NCBI GenBank assembly: GCA_038501625.1
Contig: JAZAYU010000034.1
Coordinates: 4,978,967-5,042,966 of the forward strand
Source of the DNA: Corbicula japonica
Lineage: Eukaryota > Mollusca > Bivalvia > Venerida > Cyrenidae
Direction of reading: 5' to 3'
DNA length: 64,000 nucleotides
Positions 23,268-34,899 of this stretch are shown piece by piece; the stretch's first letter is position 1, and each line of letters starts with the position of its first letter. The translations under genes were made by a program, and so were the position numbers. The notes under the pieces were generated by a model. That model had not been told where the DNA came from and ran no database searches. It worked only from the letters and a program-made list of their open reading frames with translations.

Positions 23268-23616
23268 AAGTAATATGCATATCAGGAATCGCCACACTCA
23301 CAAAACATAGCCTCCCCACGCAGCGGAAATGAAAAGAGCAAAAGAGAGCATGTTTGTTATAAGTATGTCAATTCAAATAAGACGCCACACACAATTAACG
23401 AAAAAGACAACCCTTGGGGTTACCGCCTTTAAACTGTCAGTGGCAAAAAAATTGCCACTAGGGTGCACCAACCTTACACATGCCCCAACAGTTCTCATAT
23501 CAACAATTACAAGTTGTCTTGGTGAAATAACTCCAACTCACCCATTAGCTTAACAGTGTTTCATGCAAAAGCACACACACATATAAAACATAAGAAGCTA
23601 ATAGCATTGCAAAGGG
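23268..23616 (-). repeat. Repeat family A, reverse orientation, extended left end
   Basis: Reads in reverse: ATATGCATATCAGGAATCGCC, CTCCCCACGCAGCGGAAATG, AAAAGAGAGCATGTTTG, AATTAACGAAAAAGACAACC, TTACCGCCTTTAAACTGTCA, GCACCAACCTTACACATGCC, and beyond the core TTGTCTTGGTGAAATAACTC and TAAAACATAAGAAGCTAATAG. The last blocks are shared with 41257-41634 and show the full unit is about 350-400 bp. Confidence 0.75.
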
Positions 23617-24325
23617 TACTCAAAGTACTCAATGATCTTACTGAGACCAGAGCTCCTGGAGTCAAATTAGCAAGAACACGATGACAGGGATAAAAGAACA
23701 ATACTTTATTCTTAGAGTGAACTACAACTGTACTTAAAAAACATCTGATGAACAGATGATTCAGCATTATCAGGAAGCTGAAAGAAAATACTTTAGAAAA
23801 CAAAATGTTTGTTGGAACATTTAGGCTAAGTATTAACAATTGCATTTTCCGCAACTTGCTTTTTCCATTTATCAGTTGAAGTTGGAAGTGGGAATTTCTT
23901 ATCTATCGTGTTCAGTGCCCTTCAAAAATGCTTTACAGAGATTGAGAGGCGTTCCATATGGTACTCTGCAAAACCTTGAAATTTATGTGATAAACAGTAA
24001 GCGTGGTTGGTTTGTAATTACGGTGACCGAAAAAATTTAGCCATGATATTAATTTCAAGAACTCTTTATTAATTCGCTTATTACTGACTTGATTCACAGC
24101 CGTTAGGAACATGTATCATCTTGTTTATCTTCGAATTGAAATGTGACCTATTTTGTTTGGATAATATCTGTCTTTTTGTGTTCAATATGAGATGTTCGTA
24201 TTTGTTTGGTATCGAATTGTGTTTGACCTTTTATGTCTGAGTTGAATAAATATGTGAAAAAGGAATAAAATCGAAAAAGGAATAAAATCGTCGATTTGTC
24301 TCTTCATAAAGTTCACGAAAAAGAT

Positions 24326-24413
24326 AACATATTGTTGTCAATATCATAATACTCGTGTGGGCGTTTAAAAGGATGTTTCATGATGTTTAGTAGTTTTTGT
24401 TTTTGGATTTCTT
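24326..24413. repeat. Fragment of the long-TIR element of 20 kb
   Basis: Matches 20550-20635: TTGTTGTCAATATCATAATAC, TGTGGGCGTTTAAAA and GATGTTTAGTAGTTTTTG. It runs directly into a pyrimidine tract. Confidence 0.65.
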
Positions 24414-24418
24414 TCTCT

Positions 24419-24457
<39 letters not shown>

Positions 24458-24635
24458 CTCTTTCTCTCTTTCTCTAGTTTTTCTATTTCTCTGTCTTTTA
24501 TTTCACTTTTTCTCTTTCTCTTGTTACTCTGTCTCTTGTTTCTCTTTTTCTTTTTCTCTTGTTTCGCTTTTTCTTTCTCTCTTGTTCCTCTTTTTCTTTG
24601 TCTCTTGTTTCTCTCCCTCTCTTTCTTTCTCGTCG
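24414..24635. repeat. (CT)n microsatellite grading into an imperfect polypyrimidine tract
   Basis: A pure CT run at about 24423-24453 is followed by roughly 180 nt of TTTCTCTTTCTCTTG-type imperfect repeats. The Lys/Glu/Arg-rich minus-strand frame and the Ser/Phe/Leu-rich plus frame here are by-products of composition. Confidence 0.85.
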
Positions 24636-24883
24636 TGTTTCCTGAACTTAGCTGCTCCTGATAAAAATGAACAACATCCAACGTCATCAACACGCCGAAT
24701 TTTCTTCCAATTAATTGTTATCCTATAATTTTATGTAGTTTTATTATCATTAACAGCAGAAAAAATGAATAAAATGTCTGCACCATTAATAAAGCCTGTT
24801 TATAGACGATCTGAACAGATAAGACACGCAATTGAGCATGTCAACTCTAAGCGAAGGAAACACACGTGATAAGGCTTCGATTT

Positions 24884-26353
24884 TATTAGCTCACCTGAGC
24901 CATAGGCTCATGGTGAGCTATTGTGACCCGTCTTTGTCCGGCGTCCGTCGTCCGGCGTCCGTCGTCCGTCAACAATTTCCTTTAAACAACATCTCCTCTG
25001 AAACCACTTGATGGATTTTAACCAAATTTGTCCTGAAGCATCCTGGCACTGATGTCTACAAAAGTTGTTCAAATCATGACCACAGGGTCAAGGTCAAGGT
25101 CACTGCTGCTAAAAATAGAAATTCAGTCTTTGCTCTATTACTTGAGTTTGCTTAAGGTTATTGACTCCAAACTTGGTGTATGGGTAGCTTATATCAAAAG
25201 GCAGCTTGGGGTTGCTACCCAGGTGTCTGTGATCAAGGTCAAGGTCACTATTGCTAAAAATAGAAATTCAGTCTTTGCTCCATTACTTGAGTTTGCTTAG
25301 GCCTATTGACTCCAAACTTGGTGTATGGGTAGCTTATATCAAAAGGTAGCTTGGGGTTGCTACCCAGGTGTCTGTGATCAAGGTCAAGGTCACTGTTGCT
25401 AAAAATAGAAATTCGGTCTTTGCTCAATTACTTGAGTTTGCTTAGGCCTATTGACTCCAAACTTGGTGTATGGGTAGCTTATATCAAAAGGCAGCTTGGG
25501 GTTGCTACCCAGATGTCTGTGATCAAAGTCAAGGTCACTGTTGCTAAAAATAGAAATTCAGTTTCTGCTTAATAACTTGAGTTTGCTTTGGCATATTGAC
25601 TCCAAACTTGATGTATGGGTAGCTTATATCAAAAGGCAGCTTGGGGTTGCTACCCAGGTGTCTGTGATTAAGGTCAAGGTCACTGTTACTAAAAATAGAA
25701 ATGCAGTTTCTACTTAATTACTTCAGATTGCTTTGGCCTATTGACTCCAAACTTGGTAAATGGATAGCTTATATCTAGAGGCAGGTTGGGGTTGCTACCC
25801 AGGTGTCTGTGATTAAGGTCAAGGTCACTGTTGCTAAAAATAGAAATGCAGTTTCTACTTAATTACTTGAGATTGCTTTGGCCTATTGACTCCAAGCTTG
25901 GTATATGGATACCTTAAATTAAGAGGCAACTTGGGAAAGCTACCTACGAGTCTGTGATCAAGGTCAAGGTCACTGTTGCTAAAAATAGAAATTCAGTTTC
26001 CACTTAATAACTTGAGTTTGCTTTGGTTTTTTGACTCCACACTTGGTGTATGAGTAGCTTATATCAAACGGCAGCTTGGGATTGCTACTCAGGAGTCTCT
26101 GATTAAGGTTAAGGTCACAGTTGCTAAAAATAGAAATTCAGTTTCCACTTAATAACTTGAGTTTGCTTTGGCATATTGACTCCAAACTTGGTATATGGGT
26201 AGCTTATAACAAGAGACAAATTGGGATTGCTACCCACGTGTCTGTGATCAAGGTCAAGGTCACTGTTGCTAAAAATAAAAATTCAGTTTCTGGTTAATAA
26301 CTTGAGTTTCATACTCAGGTGAGCGATTCAGGGCCATCATGGCCCTCTTGTTG
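24884..26353 (+). mobile_element. Helentron/HINE-like ('pearl'-like) non-autonomous element with 145-bp tandem core
   Basis: The left end has GCTCACCTGAG (24889-24899) inside a hairpin with GGCTCATGGTGAGCT. The right end has the complementary CTCAGGTGAGC (about 26315-26325), a subterminal inverted repeat, then the short hairpin AGGGCCATCATGGCCCT (26331-26347) just before the end. Between them sit CGGCGTCCGTCGTC repeats and a long tandem core. Subterminal inverted repeats, a 3' hairpin, a minisatellite core and no obvious target duplication are the hallmarks of Helentron-associated elements, to which bivalve pearl elements have been compared. The exact ends and class are inferred. No Rep/helicase is encoded. 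Confidence 0.65.
25052..26310 (+). repeat. 145-bp tandem repeat array, about 9 units, with DR0 motifs
   Basis: The anchor AAGGTCAAGGTCAC lies at 25090 and recurs at steps of exactly 145 (25235, 25380, 25525, 25670, 25815, 25960, 26105, 26250). Most units keep the direct repeat AGGTCAAGGTCA; the units near 25525 (AAAGTC) and 26105 (AAGGTT) have one half changed. Other unit landmarks are TATTGACTCCAAACTTGG, ATGGGTAGCTTATATCAA and GGGGTTGCTACCCAGGTG. Open frames in the first units are incidental. Confidence 0.9.
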
Positions 26354-26450
26354 ACTTAATTTATTTAATGACTTTCCAATGACGCCTTTAATTTTAAAAA
26401 TGAATCTTTTGTTCTTTTGCACGATCTGAGGAAGATGAAGGATCTGGGTT

Positions 26451-26538
26451 GAAGGTTATAAAACTGGTCGCCATTTCAGCCAATCAGATGCTTGAGATTT
26501 GAGACTGGTTTCCATGCTCAGCTTTATAACCTTGGGCA
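26451..26538. mobile_element. Family P copy 4, internally deleted
   Basis: Begins GAAGGTTATAAAACTGG, then passes straight to the centre TCGCCATTTCAGCCAATCAG and a complete right arm ending GCTTTATAACCTTGGGCAC. Most of the left arm is missing. Confidence 0.8.
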
Positions 26539-26568
26539 CTGTTTAATGATGCCATATGATGTGATTAG

Positions 26569-26690
26569 GGCCCAAGATCATAAAACTAAGTTTTGAGATC
26601 AGTCTCAAATCTCAAGGATCTGATTGGCTGAAATGGCGACTGGCCGCCATTTCAGCCAATCAGATGCTTGAGATTTAAGACTGATCTCCA
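26569..26690. mobile_element. Family P copy 5, ATCATAAAAC subtype
   Basis: Starts GGCCCAAGATCATAAAACTA, has the complete centre (GAAATGGCGACTGGCCGCCA), and ends at GACTGATCTCCA without the outermost right block. It lies 30 bp from copy 4. Confidence 0.8.
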
Positions 26691-27212
26691 GATAAGGAAA
26701 CGTTCAATGTTTTTTTCCGAATGAATACCGAACCAAGACCAGTGGGATACAATTACCAGATTCAGTTAAAGATTTCAGTTGATCGAAACTTACTACAAAT
26801 TTCTAAAGTTATTGCGGAAGTAACTTGTTATTTACACGTTGTTCTTTGTTGTTCATTAACAATTATCTCTATTGTCATACTCTTCTGTTCTTTTTTTCTT
26901 ATTGTTCCATACTATAACTAGTTTCAAAATCCAACACTTAGCCCAAGAAATAAACGGGAATCTGCTTTCACAAAATTAATTGATGTTTGTTTTAATTTTT
27001 GACATTTTATTTAATAAATGGTTCACTAAATCAGCCACTAAACACCAATTTAACAGCGAAATTAAATGAAATATCAATAATATTTGTCTCGTCTATCTCG
27101 TCTATATTAATCAATGTCTCGACTGTATGTTAAATAATTCTGTCATCAGACGTCATGATGATTAATTTGTTTGCCATTTGATATAAAATGACATTTTACG
27201 TGTGTACAGATG

Positions 27213-27320
27213 TACCTGCAATCAACCAGCGGCTAGGCCGCGTTGAGCAGAAATATTCCATTACTACATAATCAGGCTTAATCAAACCGAGCCAGTTTTT
27301 AAGGTATCGTTATTATAATA
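27213..27320 (-). repeat. Repeat family B, reverse orientation
   Basis: Carries the reverse of the family's central part: CGGCTAGGCCGCGTTGAGC, ATATTCCATTACT, and ATCAGGCTTAATCAAACC. The surrounding 26691-27839 holds no supported gene. Confidence 0.55.
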
Positions 27321-27839
27321 ACAATGTTTAGGGTGAGTTATAGGTATCCAACCAATATTAACATCTCTTAAACCGTCGAAAAATCATTTAAAGTATAGAT
27401 CTACCTGAAATAGTACGCAACTCTTCTTAAAAGTCCTCCATTTTAAGTAATCTTAATATTACTCTTTCGATCAGAATTATGACTTTTAGTAAATCTTCTG
27501 CAATAACAGACCACTAACAGACCTTGACATTTTCGGACGCGTTTGCTTGAAGCAGGTTGTGTTTGTAACGCCGGATTATAAGTATCCTGCATGAGTGTGA
27601 GGTGAAGATTGAAAAATCTGTCACCGAGGGTTTACTGTTTTGCGGGATACTTTTTCTTGCATACCTTTTATTATTCATAACGTGTGTGTATATGTATACA
27701 AAGTTTAACTATTTTTTGCCTTACGCTGAAATATTATCTAATTTTTTAAATGACGTCACTAACTTGAATATATTAGTAATATATTATTAATAATATAGTT
27801 GAAGACGTGACGTCACTCACGTGACATTCTACATGGGGG

Positions 27840-28454
27840 GTGTAGGATCGAAAGGGGTAGATTCATGAAGGCTCAAAATTGGCCTAAAATTATCTCAAAT
27901 TTTCAAATTGCATTTACATCACTGAAAGTGTGCTTTTTATAATCTATAATGGTTGTTTTCTTGAAAAGATAAAAAGTGAAGATGAGCCCATAAACCAAAA
28001 TAAAAAATTAAGTATGTCATATATGACTGAAATTTCAAAATGTTTGACAAAATGCAATTTTTTTTGTTAAATTTTCATCATATTTTAGTGATTTTCATAT
28101 TGGGCACAGGCTTCGACCAAACTAATTAAAAGAATTTTCTTTGTATAAATGTGTGCTGAATTCATGGTCAAAATTTGATTTTGGTCGAGAAGTGTGCCCT
28201 TATCGAAATCCTCTAAAATCTGTTGTGAAAATGGACAAAAATATGAATTTTTGCACATTTTCCTCATTTTTAGCAATTTTGATGGCCCCTTGTCAAACAC
28301 CTTTAGCAGTTATCAATATATAATTTTAAGATATGAAAAGTATAACTATTTATGTATTCAATGGCATTAAAATTTATGATCTGTAACAAAATTAAAAAAT
28401 TTACATATTTTTAGGCCAATATTAGGCCTTCGTGAACCTACTCCTTTCCTACAC
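27840..28454. mobile_element. 615-bp TIR element, non-autonomous
   Basis: GTGTAGGATCGAAAGGGGTA at the left mirrors TACTCCTTTCCTACAC at the right, and homology continues inward over about 50 nt (GAAGGCTCAAAATTGGCCTA against TAGGCCAATATTAGGCCTTC). The interior is AT-rich with secondary inverted repeats. The open frames on both strands have no recognised domain. The target duplication is not clear. Confidence 0.65.
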
Positions 28455-29916
28455 GGGTGAAAACACCGGATAACCTGATCTGGTATGCAAGAATAAACCA
28501 ATTCTAACCTTCGGGCAAGATCATTAAGGAGACAGCAAGTTATTATATTTTTATTATATTTTGTTATTATATATTATATTTTTATTAGTTTTGTATTGCT
28601 GCCTCATCTAGTAACGTATACCGTCCAGTTTTCAGTACCGTCCTATTTTCGTTATAGGTTGGTTTACTGCTTTGCACATTACAGAAACGCTCTGGAACGC
28701 CATAGCTTTCTGCAGTAAGCTGTCATATCTGAATATCGGTCCAAAACAAGTGGAAATCAGATTAGAAACATAATTTTTATGTGAAATTACTATTGACCAT
28801 ATATTTTTGTAACACTTTTTTGTTGATTCAGCAAAAAGTAATGTTTTCAATAGAAAACTGACAGTCTGAAAGAAAACTCAAAATGGGCTTCCCTGTTAAG
28901 TTCTGCTGCATAAAGTTGCATGATGCCATGTGACTTACAATCTTGCACTGTAAAAGTTTTGTGTGTCTTAAACCAGTTAATGGGACGTATTTCCAAGATG
29001 GCCGACAATATCACTGCATTAGGGTTTTTTTCTTTTCTTTGAGTTAAAATAAATGAACAAATGAATAAAATTTGAATTAATATTTAAATGAATAAAATTT
29101 GAATTAATATTTAGAAGGATAAACAAATTTAATGTAAGTCATGGTTTTATCTAAGTTGCTGTTTATTTACATGACAGAAATCAAGCTAGTCACTAACTAT
29201 ACTGAAAACTGGTCGGACGATGCTATATGATCATTAATATGCGCGATCATTTGCAAATTATTACAGGAGCGTTAGAGTTTGATTCGTTGAACTATTTTTT
29301 GCATTTCATAGAGAGGTATTTACGCAGACTCTACTTGCCAAAGATAAAATGCTTCACACTAAATGTACATTGTATCTGTAATGACGGTATTCACATAACG
29401 TCGTTAACAAATAGATTCCTCATTAATTGGCAAAAACGTGTAATATCCTTTCGCTCATTCGTGGATTGGTTCTCTAAAGTTTGCAGTTTTTGCTGTTCAA
29501 TCCTACCGGCTTTTAGTTTCTTAAAACATCATAAACAGCTTCATCAATGGCTATGTCTTTAAACACTTTTTAACAATTGTTAATCGATGGTGCTGAATAA
29601 ATGTTATCAGTAAAGTTCTCTGCAGATTATTTCAACTTTATTGTAATGGAAAATGTTGTGCCTAATAAAATGGTAAAATAAATGACAATTTTCAGACAAG
29701 AATTTGATCACTCAGAAGTGTGTATTTTCCGCCAATAAGACGTTAATGATGATCTCCCGCTGGCTATCAATGAAAAAACATGACGGAGTCTACATAATAG
29801 AAGACTTAAAACGTTGTTACATTAGTTATATTGCTGACTTTGCTATTGTCAACATCTTCTGAATCAAAGTAAAGACTCTTTGAAGAAAAGAGTGGACATA
29901 AATGTTAAAAGTCAAT
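28455..29916. other. AT-rich intronic DNA, no gene seen
   Basis: Contains a 27-bp direct duplication of AATGAATAAAATTTGAATTA at about 29062-29115 and an AT-rich TTATTATATTTT block near 28535. The 111-codon frame at 29227-29562 has no recognisable domain or splice context and is not called. Confidence 0.45.
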
Positions 29917-30040
29917 ATGTTTAAGAAAACTAAGAAAGATACACGGAAAAGGAGAAAACAGTTAGATGTTGTGTACGGAGTTAACACACAGTATCAAAAG
30001 CCGTCGACAAGATGCATTTCTATTATGTGCCAGTCGAAAG
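29917..30040 (+). CDS. Transglutaminase candidate alternative first coding exon (class II-b)
   Basis: A 124-nt exon from ATG 29917 to a GTATGT donor at 30041. It encodes 41 residues plus one base, beginning MFKKTKKDTRKRRKQLDVVYG and ending R-C-I-S-I-M-C-Q-S-K. It is homologous to II-a and II-c but has two more codons in the basic stretch. The phase-1 end on G fits the exon at 53015. The frame is short and would be missed by ORF-length filters. It shares with II-a a second Cys four residues after the conserved one. The polybasic start suggests targeting or membrane contact, by inference. Confidence 0.72.
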
Positions 30041-33000
30041 GTATGTTTAGATCAATCTGATTATTTTTATTAACAAAATTAACTCTAAATTAACTTATTC
30101 ATGTAATTGCAAATTCAAATTGAAATCCTTTTATTCTCCATGTCGAATAGAAGATAAAGTATTGGTAGCATGTTATAACAAATAAGACTGATATGCATTT
30201 ATTATAAATAACTATGTTTGATCAAAACAACATATTTTTGGTAAATGATATAAAATTATCGGTAACTAGCGATAATAAATATAATTTTTTAATGTTACTG
30301 TTGGCTAGTATACTCAACTTTTGTCATTTTTTGACAGTAGACTTTTTTTTCGATTTGCAGTTTCTAAGTATTTTTTTTTTTTTTGATCAGGAAGATCCAA
30401 GTTGTACGGAAGATGAATAGAAACAAGACTTAAGGGTTAAAGAGTAATAATGCAACAAGAATATATCGAATTTACAAAATACCAACTAAAATTCAAACCT
30501 TTGTATAAGGATAATTTAAAACATTTACATAATTTTAAAAGAAATTCAGCTTTATTGTTGGCATTGGATAATTGATCCATTTAAAATGTAGCAGGTCTTT
30601 TGTAAAAATATGATTTGAGATATAGTTTTCGTTCTATTTCAAAAAGTGAAACTCATCACCTAATTGATTTTGGCAAAAGTTACTGACTCAAATGTATCGG
30701 TATTTTTGCCCAAACCACCGGTCTCCAATGTCAAATACCATATTTAGAATAAGTGAAGTTGCTGAAATGTCTTAATGTCCTTATATATGATATGTCCTTG
30801 GTTTTCTTGGCTTCGGAGACGTGACTATCAGCTTTCAACGCTAAACACACAGATTGTATGAAGCTTCTTCCTGTCAAATGTCTTTGAAATGAAACAATAT
30901 GTCTCTAAAGTGTCAAGCTTTAGTTTTGATTATTATGAAAAAGTTATGTGACCGAACTAAGTACATATAAATATTAATTATTTAGATATCTAAAATAGAA
31001 AAGATAAAAATTCTGTCCATATATATTTATATTGATGTATCTAAGCTATTTTATTTTTGTCGCTATTCTGGCTTAAAATCATATACACACACACACTTAG
31101 AAAATAGTTTTAAAAAGTGAAACATGCATATCCAGAGGTGATACAACCAGAATATACAGTCTAGCCACGAGGCGAAAAGTAGAGAGGAAAATAGAGTTTG
31201 GATAAAAAAATACTAATTAATAGTTCATACAATCAGATGACTTCTGGATGTATAAAGTCATAAATGAATGTTTTGTTTTTAATATCACCATAAGTCTTCG
31301 ACCATAAAATACCACCCTAAGCCTATTTATCGACCATACAATACGACCCTAAGACAATCAAGAAGCAAATGTTGGGCATTGAAGGCAATGCTTCTCATTT
31401 TTGTCACAGACAGACAATTTTCTTTATTGTAGTCTTCCGGTGAATTGGGATAATTCCCTACAATAAATAAGGAATGACAAGTCACTAATAAGTCACTACT
31501 AAGGCAATTAGATGAAATTCATAGCTTTATTCCTTTTGTTACACATCATTACAATTATTTAAGTAAAGCTTTTATGTGCTTTGAAAATTGATGCACTACA
31601 TATATTTTTTTCACGGTTTGTTGTGATGTTTTGAAAGGATAAACATCACTCGGTGATTTGTGGTTCTAGAATTTTTCCGTTTTTGCAGAGATCTGATATG
31701 AACGTTGGCATAAATGGCAAATTCACTTCAGAAAGGTCAACGGCAACATTTGTTTGCCATTACGGTTTTAAACCTTGTTTAATGGTTCACAAATAAACAC
31801 TTTCAAGGTTCCCATAAAAACTTAGGTGTCTTTGTAAAATGGCTGTAGAGCGTTGTACTCTCAAACAAAATAGGTAGTTCTCGATGACCTCTTTGAGACA
31901 AGAGCACCTAGCAAGTTAAATAAGCATGATGATGATTGCATGATAAGGCTCTTAGTTTTTTCCATGATTACTACGGACACTTTTGTAAACTCTTAAGCTC
32001 TTGTTAGTGCTCTCATCAATTAAGTCCTCCGGAAGTCGTTAAGGACGGTTTTTATGTCTCATAATAGAACTCAAAATACTTTTGTTTCATTATTTTGGTC
32101 AGTTTTTATAGGTGGTTAATTCGTTCAATCTCCCAAGGATAAACCTCGAGCTCTTTTTGTGCTTTTGGCGCTCCATAAGTTAAGAGGAATTTATATTCTC
32201 GGATCCCCTGTCATAATACAAAGCTGCCCATCGTTTTATCATTTAGAGCAAACCCAGTCTTTTATATGGGACCATGCGACGATCAGGTAATGGTAATAAT
32301 ATGAATACCACATTGAAGGTTCCATGTTCACCGTCATATGCACAAATTTAACATAAATTTAACATCCTCGTCATTTGTTTAAAAGCTTTTACCCATTAAA
32401 ACACGAAGAAAACATTTTCAGATATAATCAAACCACATAGATTCTGAAAATATAGTTCTAGGAAGTAAGAAACACGAGGCACGAAGCCATCATAAGTATA
32501 ACAAGACAATAGGAACTGTAGAATAAAACCAAAAGGACGAAGACATGTATGTTGTAATATGGTAGTTAGATTTTAAGAAGATGCGACTATTCACAGTGAT
32601 AATGAATTGATAAGGCTTAATTATTTACAATTTATAAACGAGTTGTAAGGTTGGTGCAACCTGGTTGGCAAATAATGCTCTATAGTTGTCCATTTCATGG
32701 TGATTACATGTATTCCATCAAAATCTCTGTTTCGTTAAGTATTTGTGCTATAGTATGTTTGAGCTTACTCGTGTTACTTGCCCTATTACGTTTCTTATCT
32801 ATCAGGTGTTACTAATTAATCGCTGTTGTCAATATGTTTCGGATGTCAGTAATTATAAAACGAAAAGCTAATAACCATATCAAACAGGAGTTTGTCTGTA
32901 GCGCGATAAGCCAGTGCTTTCTTTATCGAGAATTTTCGTGAGCAAAGATAGCATGTCTCCGGAAATTAGTGAGGTCGATTTCCGTTATCTCGGTATTTTC

Positions 33001-33589
33001 AGTTAGGTGATAAAACTTAGACCACAAGCAGAGTTCGATACAATAGATTTACTCTTTTTAATAAGTTCGTTTGTGCCAGAGAGACATTTGTTGAAAAATA
33101 TTAACTTAAGAGAAAGAAATGACATTTCATTTTTTCAAAAGGCTTTGTGAGTTGCACTTTAGTTTTTTATATTCTTGGATATGAATGTTAACTTTATGAA
33201 ATCTATTCTGTTATTTGACTAGCATAATCCGGTGCTGGGGGCGTGATAGATTCAATGTTTTAAAAGTTTTCATCTGTGTCTCGGCAGATGGGATGCTGAC
33301 TACTGGCAGATGATCTATACCATGGGGGTTAGGAGCATAAATTTTAAGGAATCCTTATGAACAGTAATTAACATTTCGGATTGTTCTCAAGAATTCACAT
33401 ACATGGCAAAATAGTACTAAAAATGGGTTCACTACATTTACATTCTAGTTGTGTTTTATCTTCATTAAGAAATAAAATGCATGTACTATGCGTTTAAATA
33501 AGAACAGAGACCAAACTGGAGACAAAATAAATAATATTGAATGTCTTCCATGTTGAAAGTTTCCAGAGAAACTGGTTTCACAAAATCAG
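30041..33589. other. Intronic DNA, mostly unique
   Basis: No supported gene. Fragments seen are a degenerate reverse family A right end at about 31115-31200 (ACATGCATATCCAGAGGTG, GCCACGAGGCGAAAAGTAG), a reverse family B fragment at about 32270-32350 (TTCCATGTTCACCGTCATATG), and a trace of family A near 32640. A short (CA)n run lies near 31083. Confidence 0.45.
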
Positions 33590-33653
33590 TGCCCAAGGTT
33601 ATAAAACTGAACATGGAAACCAGTCTCAAATCTCAGTTTTATAACCTTCAGCT
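33590..33653. mobile_element. Family P copy 6, minimal 64-bp form
   Basis: Retains TGCCCAAGGTTATAAAACTG and AACCAGTCTCAAATCTCAG, then goes directly to the mirrored AGTTTTATAACCTTCAGC. The whole central part of both arms is deleted, leaving the two termini nearly back to back. Confidence 0.8.
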
Positions 33654-34561
33654 CAGGCTTATTCGTAAAAATCTCAAGCGGACGTGTTTGTTTTCTCGTT
33701 GGTTGATGAACATTATTTCCTATTTACATGTTCACGCTTTTCACTTACTCAGGAGCGTTATTTCTCTTACTTACCAGTCTGCTAGTCATACCCGTTTTGT
33801 CGTACATTTGATAATATGTATTTTCATTCCTCGTACATTTATGAGCATTTGCGTCTTTCTTGTAAAAGAATAGTGTCTTTTTCATTTCTTTTTAGATGAT
33901 TATATAACGCTTTAGTAAGTTTTTAAATTAATATAAGGTAACTAAAAAAGATTCAATGTTCAAAACGGAGATTTAACAACGGTCGTCTCGGATTTCAGCT
34001 ATCAATGTGTTTTGAATAAGAAACAGGACTCCATCAACAATTTTATTATCTTAGACACGATCAAAACAAACAAAAAGCAACTGTCAGATCCTTATAGGGT
34101 TTGTCTTAAAACGAGACAAACAACATTCTACCAATCCTTTAATTACAAATTATGAAATGACAAGTTTGACAACACAATGGAATAACTGCTTATTTGAAGC
34201 CGCTTCATGCGCTGTAGATGATGCCATTCAAGTGCAAACATTTTCCATTCATTCAAAAGATCCTTTAACTTGACGAAGCCACGTTGTCAAAACGTTTATA
34301 AAGATAAAGGTCAATTGGTACTTGAAATGAATTAATACAATAGGAATAAGACAAGAGTTGTTTTTTTACAAAGAGTAGCGAAAATGTAACGACATTTACA
34401 TTTAATTGTACTTACAATGCAATCTTACATTCTTCACACTCGTGGTGAATAGCGTCAAAGAACATAAATCGAGATTGGAGACGTGTTTCATATCTCAGAA
34501 CCGCAAACATCTGATTAGTTGACATTTTAACCAGTCAACATTTCAAACAATTAGATTTTTG

Positions 34562-34687
34562 TTGAATCGAACCCGTAGGACGACAACGCCTGTCCACGTT
34601 ACGATTGAGCTAGCCGGAACAACTCCCAGCTCCCAAAACGCATGCGCCGATAACCCTGATTTAATAATTATGTAACCCGGGAAACGA
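34562..34687 (-). repeat. tRNA-derived SINE-like repeat (copy S2)
   Basis: In reverse it carries a B-box-like GGGTTCGATTC (34563-34573) and an A-box-like GGCTAGCTCAATCGT, plus the upstream block ending in the GGTTACATAATTATTAAATC region. Same family as S1 and S3. Confidence 0.65.
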
Positions 34688-34783
34688 TGACACTGACTGA
34701 TTTGTACGGGGAGACTTTCTAAGGCCGCCATATTGCACAAACAGTGCTACTGTGGAATGTACATAATTGTAACCCTAGGCTTG

Positions 34784-34898
34784 TCCCAAGATCATAAAAC
34801 TTAATCAGGAGATCAGTCTCAAATCTCAAGAATCTGATTGAATCAGATGCTTGAGATTTGAGACTGATCTCCAAACTTAGTTTTATGATCTTGGGCCC
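34784..34898. mobile_element. Family P copy 7, ATCATAAAAC subtype
   Basis: TCCCAAGATCATAAAACTTA through GATCAGTCTCAAATCTCAAG to ATCTGATTGAATCAGAT, then the mirrored arm to TTTTATGATCTTGGGCCC. The GGCTGAAATGGCGAC centre is deleted, giving a tight palindrome around TGATTGAATCA. It lies between SINE copies S2 and S3. Confidence 0.85.
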
Positions 34899-34899
34899 T

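Noticed and set aside
24313..24693. Lys/Glu/Arg-rich 126-codon minus-strand frame, resembling a charged coiled coil
   Set aside because: Composition comes from an imperfect polypyrimidine tract; no conserved flank or splice context.
25052..26310. CRISPR-like appearance of regularly spaced repeats
   Set aside because: Units are contiguous 145-bp tandem repeats without unique spacers, in a eukaryotic intron; a satellite core of a mobile element explains them.
29227..29562. 111-codon plus-strand open frame
   Set aside because: No recognisable domain, no homologous copy and no splice context; plausible as a chance frame in AT-rich DNA.
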